This document shows, one piece after another, positions 41,774 through 51,100 of a DNA stretch of 64,000 nt. Under the pieces are notes generated by a model. It had not been told where the DNA came from, searched no databases, and saw only the letters and a list, made by a program, of their open reading frames with translations. Numbering within the stretch: position 1 is the stretch's first letter; each line of letters opens with the position of its first letter. Made by a program: the position numbers and the translations under genes. This DNA comes from Acidobacteriota bacterium (GTDB taxonomy: Bacteria > Acidobacteriota > Thermoanaerobaculia > Thermoanaerobaculales > Thermoanaerobaculaceae): contig JACQZW010000021.1 in assembly GCA_016213675.1 (NCBI GenBank), positions 62,001-126,000 on the forward strand. The letters run 5' to 3'.

Positions 41774-42808
41774 CTACTCGACGGTGAAGTGCTGCAGGCC
41801 GACCGGCGTGAGCCCCTGGACCAGCTCGATGTACTGGCCGCTGACGCCGGTGATCTTGGTCGAGACCAGGGCCCCGGCGCGCGACACCTCGTAGACGCCG
41901 GTGCCGTTGGTGGTCAGGAGGTTGCCGTTCGGCAGCTCGTAGACGCCGCGGTTGCCGCCCACGCCGGCCGGGTTGTAGCGGCCGACGAAGGCCCCTGCCG
42001 AGGTGTACTCGACGATCCCCACCTCGGTGCCCGAGAAGTTGGCCACCAGCACGTTGCCGTTGGAGGCCTCGGCGATCTGCTGCGGGAAGTTGTTGATCGC
42101 CGCGAAGACCCCGAGGTACGCGCCGGTGGCGCGGTCGTAGCGCAGGATCTGGTCGGTGTTGATCGAGGTGACCAGCACGTCGGAGGCGCGGAAATACACG
42201 TCGAACGGGCCGCTCAGCCCGCCTGAGCCGATGGCGATGAAGTTGGCGACGTAGGCGCCGGCGGCGTCGAACTCGGCCACCGAGTTGCCGTTGGCGCCGC
42301 TCTGGACGCAGACGACGAGGTTGCCGGTGGGCCGGTACGCGGCGCCGGTGATGTTGTCCATGATCGCGTTGTTGACGCCGCCCGCCGGTGCGAAGGTGGA
42401 CATGAAGGCGCCGGCGGCCGAGTAACGCTGGACCACGTCGCTGATCTGGTCGGCGACCAGGACGCTCGCGTTGTCCGCGTGGGCGAGCGCGTTCTTCGCC
42501 GTCTGCATGTGCGGGTTGTCGGCCGGGATGAAGCTCGCGTTGACCAGGTCGCCGGTCGTTGGGTCGAACGCCATGACCCGGTCGGCCGTCGAGTCGGGGA
42601 CGAGGAGCAGGGTCACCGGAGCCTCGCCCCGCTGAGGCGTCGGTCCGCCGTCCGGCGGCGGCACGGCTGGGGGCGCGGTCATGTAGAGGCCGGCGGCCTC
42701 GAGCGCCTCCCGGTCGGGAGGGCCGTCGGCAGCCGTGACGACGAGGACCGCTGCCAGGACCGCGACCGTCGCACCTGCGACACGCCAGTTGCCGAGTCTG
42801 TTGACCAT
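41774..42808 (-). CDS. Secreted beta-propeller (NHL/SMP-30-like) protein
   Basis: This 344-residue protein has a signal peptide (VAGATVAVLAAVLVVTAADG) and a Pro-rich linker. About six propeller blades follow, with the recurring pattern of a DRVMAFDPTTGDLV or QILRYDRATGAYLG strand followed by PxGNLLV-type text (PNGNLLTTNGTGVYEV). Propellers of this sort bind or hydrolyse lactones or act as scaffolds; the catalytic metal site is not evident. The ATG at 42808 follows AAGGAGGTCGTC. It is divergent from the VKOR operon across 220 bases. Likely periplasmic or secreted. Confidence 0.8.
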   Translation of the reverse strand: MVNRLGNWRVAGATVAVLAAVLVVTAADGPPDREALEAAGLYMTAPPAVPPPDGGPTPQRGEAPVTLLLVPDSTADRVMAFDPTTGDLVNASFIPADNPHMQTAKNALAHADNASVLVADQISDVVQRYSAAGAFMSTFAPAGGVNNAIMDNITGAAYRPTGNLVVCVQSGANGNSVAEFDAAGAYVANFIAIGSGGLSGPFDVYFRASDVLVTSINTDQILRYDRATGAYLGVFAAINNFPQQIAEASNGNVLVANFSGTEVGIVEYTSAGAFVGRYNPAGVGGNRGVYELPNGNLLTTNGTGVYEVSRAGALVSTKITGVSGQYIELVQGLTPVGLQHFTVE

Positions 42809-43028
42809 GACGACCTCCTTGGCGAGACGACCTGCGGGCGACGATACGCGGCGGAGACGCCATCGTCAACCGGACGCCGGGACCCCTCGACGTTGACTTT
42901 CTCGCGGCCAGGAACGCGCAGGCCTGTGCGGTGCTACCATCGGTTGCAGCACCCGCGCGCGGCCGAGATCTCGGAGACTGACGGCCGCGTGTTGCCGTGC
43001 ACGGACGCTCCACGGGAGGTCTCGCGCC

Positions 43029-44234
43029 GTGAATGCCACCCCCAGGCCAGTGTGGATCGTGATGGCGGTGTTCGCTCTCGCCGGGGTCGTGTTCGCCGCC
43101 GTGTCGGCTCACGACTTCATCGCTCACCTCGACCGGCAGGTCCACGCCATCACGTGCTCGTACGTGCCCGGCATCGGCGCCGCCGACGCCTCGGGCGCAT
43201 CCGGCTGCCACGTGACGATGATGAGCCCGTACTCGTCGGTGGGGCGGACGTGGACGTGGGGCGGGATCCCGATCGCGCTGCCGGCGCTGTCGGTATTCGT
43301 CTTCCTGCTCCTGCGCATCATTGCCATCATGGTCGCGGGCCGGACCGGCGAGGCGCCGGCGGTGAGCTTCCTGCTCGCGGCCTCGCTGCTTCCCGTCCTG
43401 GTGTCGATCGGCTACTTCGTCCTGTCGGTCACGGTTCTCGGCACCGTCTGCAAGCTGTGCGTCGGGATCTACGTCGCCTCGCTCGGCGTGTTCCTCTGCG
43501 CGCTGGTGGCTTACCTCGGGGCGCGCAAGGGTGCGCCTGCAGGAGCCGCCCTGCCGTGGGGCCATTACCTGGCGTCGTTCGCGGAAGGGGTCGCGCTCGT
43601 CGTGGTGCCGGTCGTGCTGTACCTGGCGCTCAAGCCGGCGTACCCGGCCGAGGCCCGCTGCGGGGAGCTGCTCCACCCGGAGGACAAGTACGGCGTGCGG
43701 CTCAAGGTGTCGGACCCGCCGGGAGGGGTCCCGGCGATCGAGGTGCTCGACCCGCTGTGCCCGGCCTGCCGGGCGATGGACCAGCGCCTCACCGCCAGCG
43801 GCCTCGCCGACCGGCTCGCCGTCGAGATGGTCCTGTTCCCCCTCGACAAGGCGTGCAACTGGATGGTCCAGGAGTCGCTCCATCCCGGCGCCTGCGCCGT
43901 CAGCGAGGCGGTGCTGTGCGGCGGCGCACAGGCGAACGACGTGCTGGCCTGGGTGTTCGCCAACCAGGACGAGCTGCGCGAGCTGGGCCGCAGCGAGCCC
44001 GGCAAGGTCGCCGGCCGCCTGACCGCGCAGTTCCCGGCGCTCGCCGGGTGCGTCGGCCGGCCGGAGGTGCGCTCGCGGCTCAACCGGTCGCTGCGCTGGA
44101 CGGTGGCCAACTCGCTGCCGGTCCTGACCCCGCAGCTCTTCGTCCGCGGCGAGAAGGTGTGCGACGAGGACACCGACCTCGGGCTCGAGTACGTGCTGAC
44201 GCGCAAGCTTGCCGGCGCGCCGGCGGGGAGGTGA
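43029..44234 (+). CDS. VKOR family membrane oxidoreductase fused to thioredoxin-like domain
   Basis: This 401-residue protein has four or five membrane helices holding the VKOR active site (C141-K-L-C144) and a partner pair (C43 and C60). A thioredoxin-fold domain (about 205-401) has a CPAC site at C244 and C247. VKOR-Trx fusions replace DsbB and make disulfide bonds in exported proteins. The GTG at 43029 opens the first helix. It heads an operon with an OmpA-like gene (3-base gap) and a TlpA-like gene. Electrons would pass to quinone. Confidence 0.9.
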   Translation: MNATPRPVWIVMAVFALAGVVFAAVSAHDFIAHLDRQVHAITCSYVPGIGAADASGASGCHVTMMSPYSSVGRTWTWGGIPIALPALSVFVFLLLRIIAIMVAGRTGEAPAVSFLLAASLLPVLVSIGYFVLSVTVLGTVCKLCVGIYVASLGVFLCALVAYLGARKGAPAGAALPWGHYLASFAEGVALVVVPVVLYLALKPAYPAEARCGELLHPEDKYGVRLKVSDPPGGVPAIEVLDPLCPACRAMDQRLTASGLADRLAVEMVLFPLDKACNWMVQESLHPGACAVSEAVLCGGAQANDVLAWVFANQDELRELGRSEPGKVAGRLTAQFPALAGCVGRPEVRSRLNRSLRWTVANSLPVLTPQLFVRGEKVCDEDTDLGLEYVLTRKLAGAPAGR

Positions 44235-44237
44235 GCC

Positions 44238-44930
44238 GTGAACGGGAAGAACACGTCCCTGGCGCTGTCCGTCGCGGGCCTCGTGATCCTGTCGCTGGTC
44301 GTCGGGCTGTGGGTGCGCGCGGCCGCCGTCCGCCTCGCCGAGCTGCAGGGCCCGGCGGCGGCCGGGGTCGCGGTGGCCAGCGCGTCGGACCAGGGCTACT
44401 GCACCGGCCCGCTCAAGCAGATCCTCCGCCGGGTGCTGACTTCCTGCGGCCTGGTCGCGGGGGGCACGTCCCGCGGCTGCCAGCCGCTCGAGGCGCGCAA
44501 GGTGGCGGCGATGTCCGGCGACGACTTCAACGCGCTGTTCTCGCCACTCGCCGAGCGCGCGGCGATCATCCAGTTCGATCAGGACTCGGGGAGGCTCGAC
44601 CCGGAGGCCGTGGCGCTGCTCGAGCGGACGTTCGCCGACCAGCGCGGCGCGTCGTACTTCCTCGTCGTGGCGCGCGCCTCGCCCGAGGGTGCGGCGGACT
44701 ACAACCGCGACCTGTCGCGGCAGCGCGCGGACGCCGTGCTCCAGCACCTCCGGGGCCGGTTCGCCGACCCCGACCTCGACCAGGAGGTCGGGCTGCTCTG
44801 GCTCGGGGAGGAGTTCGCCCAGCTCGACCGGGAGTTCTGCCAGTGGAGCCGCTCGCGTCCGGACCAGGTGTGCTCGACGACGCAGCTCAATCGCTCGGCG
44901 TTCATCGCCTGGATCGACTGCCGGCTGTGA
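44238..44930 (+). CDS. Membrane-anchored OmpA-like protein
   Basis: This 230-residue protein has one N-terminal membrane helix (ALSVAGLVILSLVVGLWV). The periplasmic part is an OmpA-type peptidoglycan-binding-like fold: IIQFDQDSGRLDPEAVALL, then a VVARASPEG strand and DYNRDLSRQRADAVLQHL helix. It holds several Cys residues (YCTGP, TSCGL, RGCQP, EFCQWS, QVCST, IDCRL), consistent with being a client of the VKOR and TlpA genes on either side. The GTG at 44238 has GGAGGTGA upstream, overlapping the VKOR stop. Its own stop overlaps the TlpA start (GTGA). Confidence 0.8.
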   Translation: MNGKNTSLALSVAGLVILSLVVGLWVRAAAVRLAELQGPAAAGVAVASASDQGYCTGPLKQILRRVLTSCGLVAGGTSRGCQPLEARKVAAMSGDDFNALFSPLAERAAIIQFDQDSGRLDPEAVALLERTFADQRGASYFLVVARASPEGAADYNRDLSRQRADAVLQHLRGRFADPDLDQEVGLLWLGEEFAQLDREFCQWSRSRPDQVCSTTQLNRSAFIAWIDCRL

Positions 44931-45529
44931 GGTTTCCCGCTGTCGTCGTGCTGGCCGGTGCCGCCCTGGCGTGCTGCGGGTGCGGCAAGTCGGAGCCCCC
45001 GGTCACGGTATCCCGCTTCGACGCCGTCAAGGCCGCGGCGCCGGCGACGGACGGGGCTCGCTGGTGCGACGCCTTCTTCGCCGGCGGCGGCCCGCGTCTC
45101 GACCTGCCGGCGCTGTCGCCGGCGCGCCCCGGCGACGCCGTGCCCTCGCTGCCTGCGGGCCGACCGGTGTGGGTCAACGTGTGGGCGACCTGGTGCGTGC
45201 CGTGCCGGCGTGAGATGCCGCTGCTGCTGCGGTGGCGGGATCGGATGCGCAAGGACGGCATCGAGGTGGAGATGGTCTTCCTCTCCGTCGACGCCAAGGA
45301 AGCGGACCTGACGGCGTTCCTGCAGGCCAACCCGGAGGTCGCACCACCACCGTCGGCGCGGCTCCTGACGCCCGACGGACTCGACCCCTGGCTGGTCCGG
45401 TTCATCTCGCCCGTGCCTGCCGGAATCCCCGTCCAGGTCCTGGCCGGCGCGGACGGCGCCGTCCGGTGCGTGAAGTCCGGCTCGTTGCGGGACGGCGACT
45501 ACCCGCTGGTCGCCTCGCTGTTGCGCTGA
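44927..45529 (+). CDS. TlpA-like thioredoxin-fold lipoprotein
   Basis: This 200-residue protein starts with a lipoprotein-type signal (VVVLAGAALACCGC; lipobox Cys near 17) and carries a thioredoxin domain with WATWCVPCRREM (C90 and C93). A late cis-Pro-like segment VPAGIPVQVL completes the active site. TlpA/ResA-type proteins reduce or isomerise disulfides outside the inner membrane. The GTG at 44927 overlaps the upstream stop by four bases. Together the three genes form a disulfide-handling operon. Confidence 0.88.
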   Translation: MRFPAVVVLAGAALACCGCGKSEPPVTVSRFDAVKAAAPATDGARWCDAFFAGGGPRLDLPALSPARPGDAVPSLPAGRPVWVNVWATWCVPCRREMPLLLRWRDRMRKDGIEVEMVFLSVDAKEADLTAFLQANPEVAPPPSARLLTPDGLDPWLVRFISPVPAGIPVQVLAGADGAVRCVKSGSLRDGDYPLVASLLR

Positions 45530-45593
45530 GGGCCGCTTCGGGTAGACTTGTCACACGACTGTCATTCGGGTAGTCACTCGCCGCCCGCGTCTG

Positions 45594-46970
45594 GTGCAGC
45601 AAATGAACGATCAGGTCCGCGTGGACTCCTCTGCCGGCCATCCGACACGGCGTGTCGCGACCGAGCCGCCGCCGGCCGAACCCTCGAGGGTGGGCCGCCT
45701 CGGTCTCCCGTGCGGTGACGACGACGCCGCGCTGTGCCGCGAGCGGACCTCGTCGAGCCTGGCCCGCCTGCGCCTGCTGCTGCCGGTCCTCGCGGTCGTC
45801 CACCTCGGGACTGCCGTGGTCTTCACGGCCGCCCGGGTGCCCGAGGCCGCCGCCGACCCGGCCATGCTCGAGGCCTGGCACGACGGCTTGCGCTGGGCCA
45901 GCGGGACGATGAGCGTCGTGGCCGGACTGCTGACGATGCTGGTCTGGATCGGTGCGCCGCGGCGCGGCGAGCCCCGGTCGTGGGCGCGCTCGTTGCCCCT
46001 GGCCAGCGCCTTCGCCTACGTCCTGTTCGCCGCCTGGGTGACGGGCATCGACCAGCAGGTCTCGTCGGGGCTCACGGCGTTCATGGTGGCGGTGTTCGCC
46101 GTGGCGCTGTTCGCGAGGCTGCCGGTGGCGGCCTCGTCGGCGGTGTACGGGACGGCGTGGCTCGCGCTCTGGGTCGCCCTGGTCTGCTTCCAGCCGTCGC
46201 CGGCGGTCCGACTGTCGAACATCGTCAACGGCACGACGCTGGCGGCGCTCGGTTGGGGCCTGTCGCTGGTGCTCGACCGCGGCTTCGTGCGCGACTTCGT
46301 CAACCGCCGCACGATCGAGGCGCAGCGGCACGATCTGCAGCTCGCCAACGAGCGGCTCGGCGACTCGCTGGCCGCGCTGCAGCGGGCCAACGGCGAGCTC
46401 GTGCAGGAAGTGCGGGTGCGGACCATCGCCGAGCGCGAGCTGGCCCGGCTCGCCACCAACGATCCGCTCACCGACGTGGCGAACCGGCGGCGGTTCCTCG
46501 AGATCGCCGAGCTGGAGCGCCAGCGCGCCCAGACCGTGGGCGGCCGGGCGGCGGTGGCGATGCTCGACGTGGACCACTTCAAGGCGATCAACGACCGCCA
46601 CGGTCACGCGGTCGGGGACGAGGTCCTGCGCGCGGTGGCGGCGCGGTGCTCGGCCGCCATGCGAACCGGTGACGCGGTCGGGCGGTTGGGCGGCGACGAG
46701 TTCGCGCTCCTGCTGGTCGGGGCGACGTTGGCCGATGCAGTCGGAGTCGCCGAGCGGATCTCCACGGCCGTCCGGGAGTGGGAGCTGACCACCCGCGAGG
46801 GGCCGGTCAACCCGAGCGTCTCGATCGGTGTCGCCGAGGTGCCGGCCGCGGGGTCCGACGGCATCCGCGTCGCCCTGGACTGCGCCGACCATGCGCTGTA
46901 CGAGGCCAAGAGGAGCGGTCGCGGCCGCGTCGCCGTCCGCACGGTCCCACCGCCGCGGTCGCTCAACTGA
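45594..46970 (+). CDS. Membrane diguanylate cyclase (GGDEF)
   Basis: This 458-residue protein has a Pro/Ala-rich N-terminus, about six membrane helices (residues 55-230) and a short coiled segment (LANERLGDSLAALQRANGEL). A GGDEF domain (about 290-450) carries DPLTDVANRRRF, the substrate loop AINDRHGHAVGDEV and the active-site LGGDEFALL. It should make cyclic di-GMP. No allosteric RxxD is obvious five residues before GGDEF. The start may be GTG 45594 or ATG 45603. It is a single-gene unit; a GGGCCC-rich hairpin follows its stop. Confidence 0.92.
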   Translation: MQQMNDQVRVDSSAGHPTRRVATEPPPAEPSRVGRLGLPCGDDDAALCRERTSSSLARLRLLLPVLAVVHLGTAVVFTAARVPEAAADPAMLEAWHDGLRWASGTMSVVAGLLTMLVWIGAPRRGEPRSWARSLPLASAFAYVLFAAWVTGIDQQVSSGLTAFMVAVFAVALFARLPVAASSAVYGTAWLALWVALVCFQPSPAVRLSNIVNGTTLAALGWGLSLVLDRGFVRDFVNRRTIEAQRHDLQLANERLGDSLAALQRANGELVQEVRVRTIAERELARLATNDPLTDVANRRRFLEIAELERQRAQTVGGRAAVAMLDVDHFKAINDRHGHAVGDEVLRAVAARCSAAMRTGDAVGRLGGDEFALLLVGATLADAVGVAERISTAVREWELTTREGPVNPSVSIGVAEVPAAGSDGIRVALDCADHALYEAKRSGRGRVAVRTVPPPRSLN

Positions 46971-46980
46971 GGAGAGGTGT

Positions 46981-47004
46981 CCGGGCCCGGGATCCGGGGC
47001 CCGG
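46981..47004. other. GC-rich hairpin after the GGDEF gene
   Basis: CCGGGCCC (46981-46988) and GGGCCCGG (46997-47004) are perfect inverted copies around eight bases. There is no T-tract, so intrinsic termination is uncertain; it may protect or attenuate the transcript. Confidence 0.35.
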
Positions 47005-47141
47005 GATGGGACGGTGTGGCGGGTGTGGCCGAGCCCGGAACGGCTGGACCTGCGCGCTACACTCGATCCGGCGGACGACGAGCGACTCGGCGTGGAGCTG
47101 ACGGCTGACGGTGGCGCTGGACGGCGGGGAGGGGTGCGAGG

Positions 47142-48929
47142 ATGACCGAGCGGACGATCTTCGACCTGTACCGGCACGATGTCCGGTCGGCTCGCCCCGA
47201 TCACTACGTCATGGTCGCGCCGGGCGTCACGCGGGCGTTGTCGACCGACGAGTTCTTCGCCACCACGAGCGCGCTTGCCGACGGGCTGGCGGGGCTCGGC
47301 GTGCGACGCGGCGACCGGGTGTTGCTGCTCTCGGACAACCGGCCCGAGTGGCACATGACCGACCTCGCCGTGCTCTCGCTCCGCGCCGCGGACGTCCCGG
47401 TGTACGGCACGTTGACGCCGGAGCAGATCGCCTATCAGGCTCGCGACTCCGGTGCGATCGCCGCCGTCGTCGACTCGCCGGCGCAGATGGACAAGCTCCT
47501 CGCGATCCGTGACGCCTGCCCCGAGCTGCGGCACCTCGTGCAGCTCGACGGCCGCGCAGAGCACGGGGTGAGCCCGTTCGCGGAGGTGGTGGCGTCGGGG
47601 CGGCGTGGGGGGGCGGGCGACCGGTTCTGGGAGCGGGCGGCGAGGGCGCGAGAGGACGATCTCGCGACGGTCATCTACACCTCGGGCACCACCGGCGAGC
47701 CCAAGGGGGTCATGCTCACCCATCGCAACCTGGTGGCGAACGTCCTCGCCGCGGCGCCCCGCGTCCCGGTCGGCGAGGCCGACCTCGCTCTCGAGTTCCT
47801 GCCGCTCTGCCACGTGCTCGAGAGGATGCTCGGCTACGTGTACATGTGGCGCGCCACCCGCAAGGCGTACTGCTCCGTCTACCACGTCGGCGAGCTGATC
47901 GCGTCGATCCGCCCGACCGTCTTCGCCGGCGTGCCCCGCTTCTACGAGAAGGTGCAGGAGAAGGTGGTGGCGGCGACCTCGGCGTCGCCGGCGAAGGCGG
48001 CCGCCTTGCGCTGGGCGCTCGGGGTCGGTCGGGACGTGGCGCTCCGGCGGATCGGCGGTCGCCGCGTCGACGCCGTGCTGGCGGCGCAGCACCGGCTCGC
48101 CGATCGTGCGGTGCTCGCCAAGGTGCGGGCGGCGCTCGGCGGTCGGGTCAAGTACTGCATCTCCGGCGGCGCCGCCCTGCCGTTGCACGTGGCGGAGTTC
48201 TTCCACGCCGTCGGCGTGCCGATCATGGAGGGTTACGGCCTCACGGAGACGTCGCCGGTGATCGCCGTCAACGGGCCGGCGCCCGGCTACCTGCGCCTCG
48301 GCACTGTCGGCAGGCCGCTCGACAACCTCGAGCTGCGGTTCGCGTCCGACGGCGAGCTGCTGGTCCGCGGGCCGAGCGTGACGCCGGGGTACTGGCAGCG
48401 GCCCGAGCAGACCGCCGAAGCGATCGACGAGGAGGGCTTCTTCTACACCGGCGACATCGCCGACCTCGACGACGGCTCGTTCCTGCTGATCACCGACCGC
48501 AAGAAGGACCTCCTGGTCACGGCCGGCGGCAAGAACATCGCCCCGCAGCCGATCGAGGCCGAGCTCAAGCGCTCGCCGCTGGTCGACAACGGGGTGGTCG
48601 TCGGCGACGGGCGGCCGTTCGTGGTGGCGCTGCTGTCGCCGAATGTCGACGAGCTCGCCCGCTGGGCGTCGCACAACGGCATCGCGGGCGCCACCGTCGC
48701 CGAGCTCACCGCGCAGCCCGAGGTCGTGAACGCCTATGCCGACGTCGTCGAGTCGGTCAACGCGGGGCTCGCCAGGTACGAGCAGATCAAGCGCTTCCGT
48801 GTACTTCCGGAGATGCTCTCGCTCGAGGGCGGGCACCTGACGCCGACGCTCAAGGTCAAGCGGAGGGTGGTCGAGAAGCAGTTCGCGACCTTGATCGAGG
48901 AGATGTACCGGGAGAGGGCCGGCGAGTGA
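47142..48929 (+). CDS. Long-chain acyl-CoA synthetase (AMP-forming)
   Basis: This 595-residue ANL enzyme has the P-loop VIYTSGTTGEPKGVMLTHRN, the adenine motif EGYGLTETSP and the TGD motif FYTGDIADLD. The hinge DRKKDLLVTAGGKNIAP and a C-terminal lid Lys region (TPTLKVKRRVVEKQF) complete it. It activates fatty acids to acyl-CoA, probably as a peripheral membrane enzyme, and resembles actinobacterial FadD15-like synthetases. It starts the cluster of ArsA-like, SCP2 and wax-ester genes and could feed acyl-CoA to them. The ATG at 47142 follows GGGGAGGGGTGCGAGG. Confidence 0.93.
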   Translation: MTERTIFDLYRHDVRSARPDHYVMVAPGVTRALSTDEFFATTSALADGLAGLGVRRGDRVLLLSDNRPEWHMTDLAVLSLRAADVPVYGTLTPEQIAYQARDSGAIAAVVDSPAQMDKLLAIRDACPELRHLVQLDGRAEHGVSPFAEVVASGRRGGAGDRFWERAARAREDDLATVIYTSGTTGEPKGVMLTHRNLVANVLAAAPRVPVGEADLALEFLPLCHVLERMLGYVYMWRATRKAYCSVYHVGELIASIRPTVFAGVPRFYEKVQEKVVAATSASPAKAAALRWALGVGRDVALRRIGGRRVDAVLAAQHRLADRAVLAKVRAALGGRVKYCISGGAALPLHVAEFFHAVGVPIMEGYGLTETSPVIAVNGPAPGYLRLGTVGRPLDNLELRFASDGELLVRGPSVTPGYWQRPEQTAEAIDEEGFFYTGDIADLDDGSFLLITDRKKDLLVTAGGKNIAPQPIEAELKRSPLVDNGVVVGDGRPFVVALLSPNVDELARWASHNGIAGATVAELTAQPEVVNAYADVVESVNAGLARYEQIKRFRVLPEMLSLEGGHLTPTLKVKRRVVEKQFATLIEEMYRERAGE

Positions 48930-48981
48930 GAGGCGGTGAGGGGCGAGGGAACGGCAGGGAACGAGGCGCTACGGTGACGTC

Positions 48982-49929
48982 ATGAAGGCGGGGCGCGCGG
49001 ACGGCAAGCCGGTGGGGAGCCTGCTGGAGGAGCTCGGCCGGCGGCAACTGCTGGTCGTCACCGGCAAGGGTGGCGTCGGCAAGAGCGTGGTCGCGGCCAC
49101 CCTCGGCCGACTGCTGGCCCAACGTGGCCGGCGGGTCCTCCTGCTCGAGGTGGACCCGCGCGAGAGCCTGCACCAGCTTCTCGGCGTCGACCCGTCGGGA
49201 GGCGAGGTCGTCGAGGCGGGGGGGGGTCTCTCCCTGCAGAACCTGCCGCCGAGGCGCGTCCTCGACGACGTGGTCCGCGAGCACCTGCGCCTCGCGCCGC
49301 TGGTCCGGCGGGTGCTGAACAGCCCCGTGTACCACCACTTCGTCGACGGCGCTCCCGGCCTGAAGGAGCTGGCGGTCCTCGGCCACGTCCAGCGCCTGGT
49401 GCAGGGCTGGGGAGGGCGACGGCGCGGCCACACCGACCTCGTGGTCCTCGACGCTCCGGCCACCGGCCACTCGGTGTCGCTCCTCGCGGCGCCTCGCGTG
49501 ACGGCCGGCGTCATCCCCCACGGGCCGTTCGGGCACATGGCGACCGAGCTCGCCGAGCTCGTCGCGGATCCCGTCCGGTGCGGTGTCGTCGCCGTCACGC
49601 TCGCCGAGGAGATGCCGGTGCAGGAGACCCTCGAGCTGCTCGATCTGCTCCGTGGGCGCCTGTCGCGTGACCCGCAGTTGGTCGTGGTGAACGGCCTCTA
49701 CCCCCGGCTGGCGCCACGCCGGCAGGGCGCGAGCCGGCGAAACGGCGTCGAGCTCGCGGTCCGCCGCCGCAGGGTCAACGACGCCGAGCTGGCGCGTCTT
49801 CGCGAACACTGGCGGGGCCCCCTGGCAGAGCTGCCGATGCTCCCGCTGGACCGCGGCCGTGAGCTGGTGTCGGCGCTCGCGCCGCTCCTCGAGGAAGCCC
49901 TCGCCGACAGGGTGGAAGGTCGTCCATGA
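48982..49929 (+). CDS. ArsA/GET3-like ATPase, first of pair
   Basis: This 315-residue P-loop ATPase has the deviant Walker A VTGKGGVGKSVVAATLG, switch I LLLEVDPRESLHQLLGVD and switch II VVLDAPATGHSV. The second Lys-signature is present, so it should dimerise over nucleotide like GET3 or ArsA. It lacks the tandem duplication of true ArsA; its partner is encoded by the next gene, overlapping by four bases. Similar paired half-ArsA genes occur in actinobacteria (Rv3679/Rv3680 type). No arsenic genes are near, so metal efflux is unlikely. Confidence 0.88.
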   Translation: MKAGRADGKPVGSLLEELGRRQLLVVTGKGGVGKSVVAATLGRLLAQRGRRVLLLEVDPRESLHQLLGVDPSGGEVVEAGGGLSLQNLPPRRVLDDVVREHLRLAPLVRRVLNSPVYHHFVDGAPGLKELAVLGHVQRLVQGWGGRRRGHTDLVVLDAPATGHSVSLLAAPRVTAGVIPHGPFGHMATELAELVADPVRCGVVAVTLAEEMPVQETLELLDLLRGRLSRDPQLVVVNGLYPRLAPRRQGASRRNGVELAVRRRRVNDAELARLREHWRGPLAELPMLPLDRGRELVSALAPLLEEALADRVEGRP

Positions 49930-50969
49930 GGCGGTCGCTCCTCGTCGTCGTCGGCTCGGGTGGCGTCGGCAAGACGACCCTTGCCGCGGCGATCGGTCTT
50001 GCCTCGGCGCGCCGGGGCCACGACACGCTCGTGATGACGTTCGATCCCTCGCTCCGGCTGAAGGACTCGCTGGGCGTCGGCGACGAGGCGCGGGCGCAGG
50101 AGGTCGAGGTGGCGGCGGGCACCCGCGGCCGCCTGTGCGCGAGCCTGCTCGACGCCCGGCAGACGTTCGACCGGCTGGTCCAGCGCTACGCCCCCGATCC
50201 CGCCGCGCGGGACCGCATCCTCGCCAACCGGTTCTACGATCACCTGTCCGGCAGCCTGGCCGGCGTCCTCGAGTACATGGCGGTGGAGAGGCTGTTCGAG
50301 GTGGCTCGCGAGGGCCGCTACGACCGCGTCGTGCTCGACACCCCGCCGACCCGGCAGGCCCTCGACTTCCTCGAGGCCCCGCAGCGGATCGTCGACTTCC
50401 TCGACTCGGGCGCCCGGCGCATCGCCCTCAAGCCGTGGTTCGACGAGCACGGCCGACTGCGCGGCGCCTCGCGGCTCGGCCTGATCGGCCGGAACATCGA
50501 GGCCTTCCTCGACCGCATCGTCGGCCTCGAGCTCCTCCGCGACATGGCGGAGTTCTTCCAGGCGTTCGGGCCGCTCTACGAGGGGTTTCGCACCCGCGCC
50601 GCCGAGGTCCAGTCGCTGCTGCGCGCCCCCGGCACCGGGTTCATCCTGGTCGCCGGACCGGGCGAGGAGCACGTTCCGGACACCATGTTCTTCGCGCGCA
50701 AGCTCGGCGAGGCGGGACTCCGACTCGGACCGGTCGTGGTCAACCGTGTCCACCCGAAGGAGCTCGGATCGGTGGACGGAGAGGACGAGGCGGCGCGGCT
50801 CCTGCGCTGGCTGGCCGAGCGCGATCGACGCGGGCTGGCCGCGTTGCGCTCGCTGCTGGCCGGCCGGCATCGCCTGGTCGAGGTGCCGCTGCTCCCCGAG
50901 GAACCTGCCGACTTCGCTTCGCTCGGCGACCTCGCCGGGCTGCTCGACGTGCTGCTCGACGGCTCATAG
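49926..50969 (+). CDS. ArsA/GET3-like ATPase, second of pair
   Basis: This 347-residue partner has Walker A VVGSGGVGKTTLAAAIG, switch I VMTFDPSLRLKDSLGVG and switch II VVLDTPPTRQALDFL. The Walker Lys signature has Ser where the first gene has Lys (GSGGVGKT), so the two subunits are not equivalent and a heterodimer is likely. A helical part (about 120-230) could form a hydrophobic client groove. It overlaps the first gene by four bases and precedes an SCP2 gene. Suggested role is membrane-protein, lipid or granule targeting; this is inference. Confidence 0.88.
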   Translation: MRRSLLVVVGSGGVGKTTLAAAIGLASARRGHDTLVMTFDPSLRLKDSLGVGDEARAQEVEVAAGTRGRLCASLLDARQTFDRLVQRYAPDPAARDRILANRFYDHLSGSLAGVLEYMAVERLFEVAREGRYDRVVLDTPPTRQALDFLEAPQRIVDFLDSGARRIALKPWFDEHGRLRGASRLGLIGRNIEAFLDRIVGLELLRDMAEFFQAFGPLYEGFRTRAAEVQSLLRAPGTGFILVAGPGEEHVPDTMFFARKLGEAGLRLGPVVVNRVHPKELGSVDGEDEAARLLRWLAERDRRGLAALRSLLAGRHRLVEVPLLPEEPADFASLGDLAGLLDVLLDGS

Positions 50970-51100
50970 CCAACCGGACGGGGACGGCTGCCGCGACGAC
51001 TCGAGGAATTGCGTCCCACCGGACCGGCAGGCTATCCTCGTGGTGCATCGACACGACAGCGGGGCGCCGAAGGCGTCGCGGCAGCACGAGGGAGGGAGCC

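Noticed and set aside
40005-44747. Minus-strand open frame of 1580 codons across five genes
   Set aside because: Only the part from 41558 to 40005 reads as a natural protein; the rest is Arg/His-rich antisense of the propeller and VKOR genes, an effect of high GC.
45402-48836. Minus-strand open frame of 1144 codons opposite the GGDEF and acyl-CoA synthetase genes
   Set aside because: It is a reverse-strand shadow with no motif and extreme Arg/Val/His bias, while both plus-strand genes have clear families.
48982-50969. Arsenite efflux ATPase ArsA
   Set aside because: No arsB, arsD or arsR lies nearby, and the two halves are separate genes in a lipid context.
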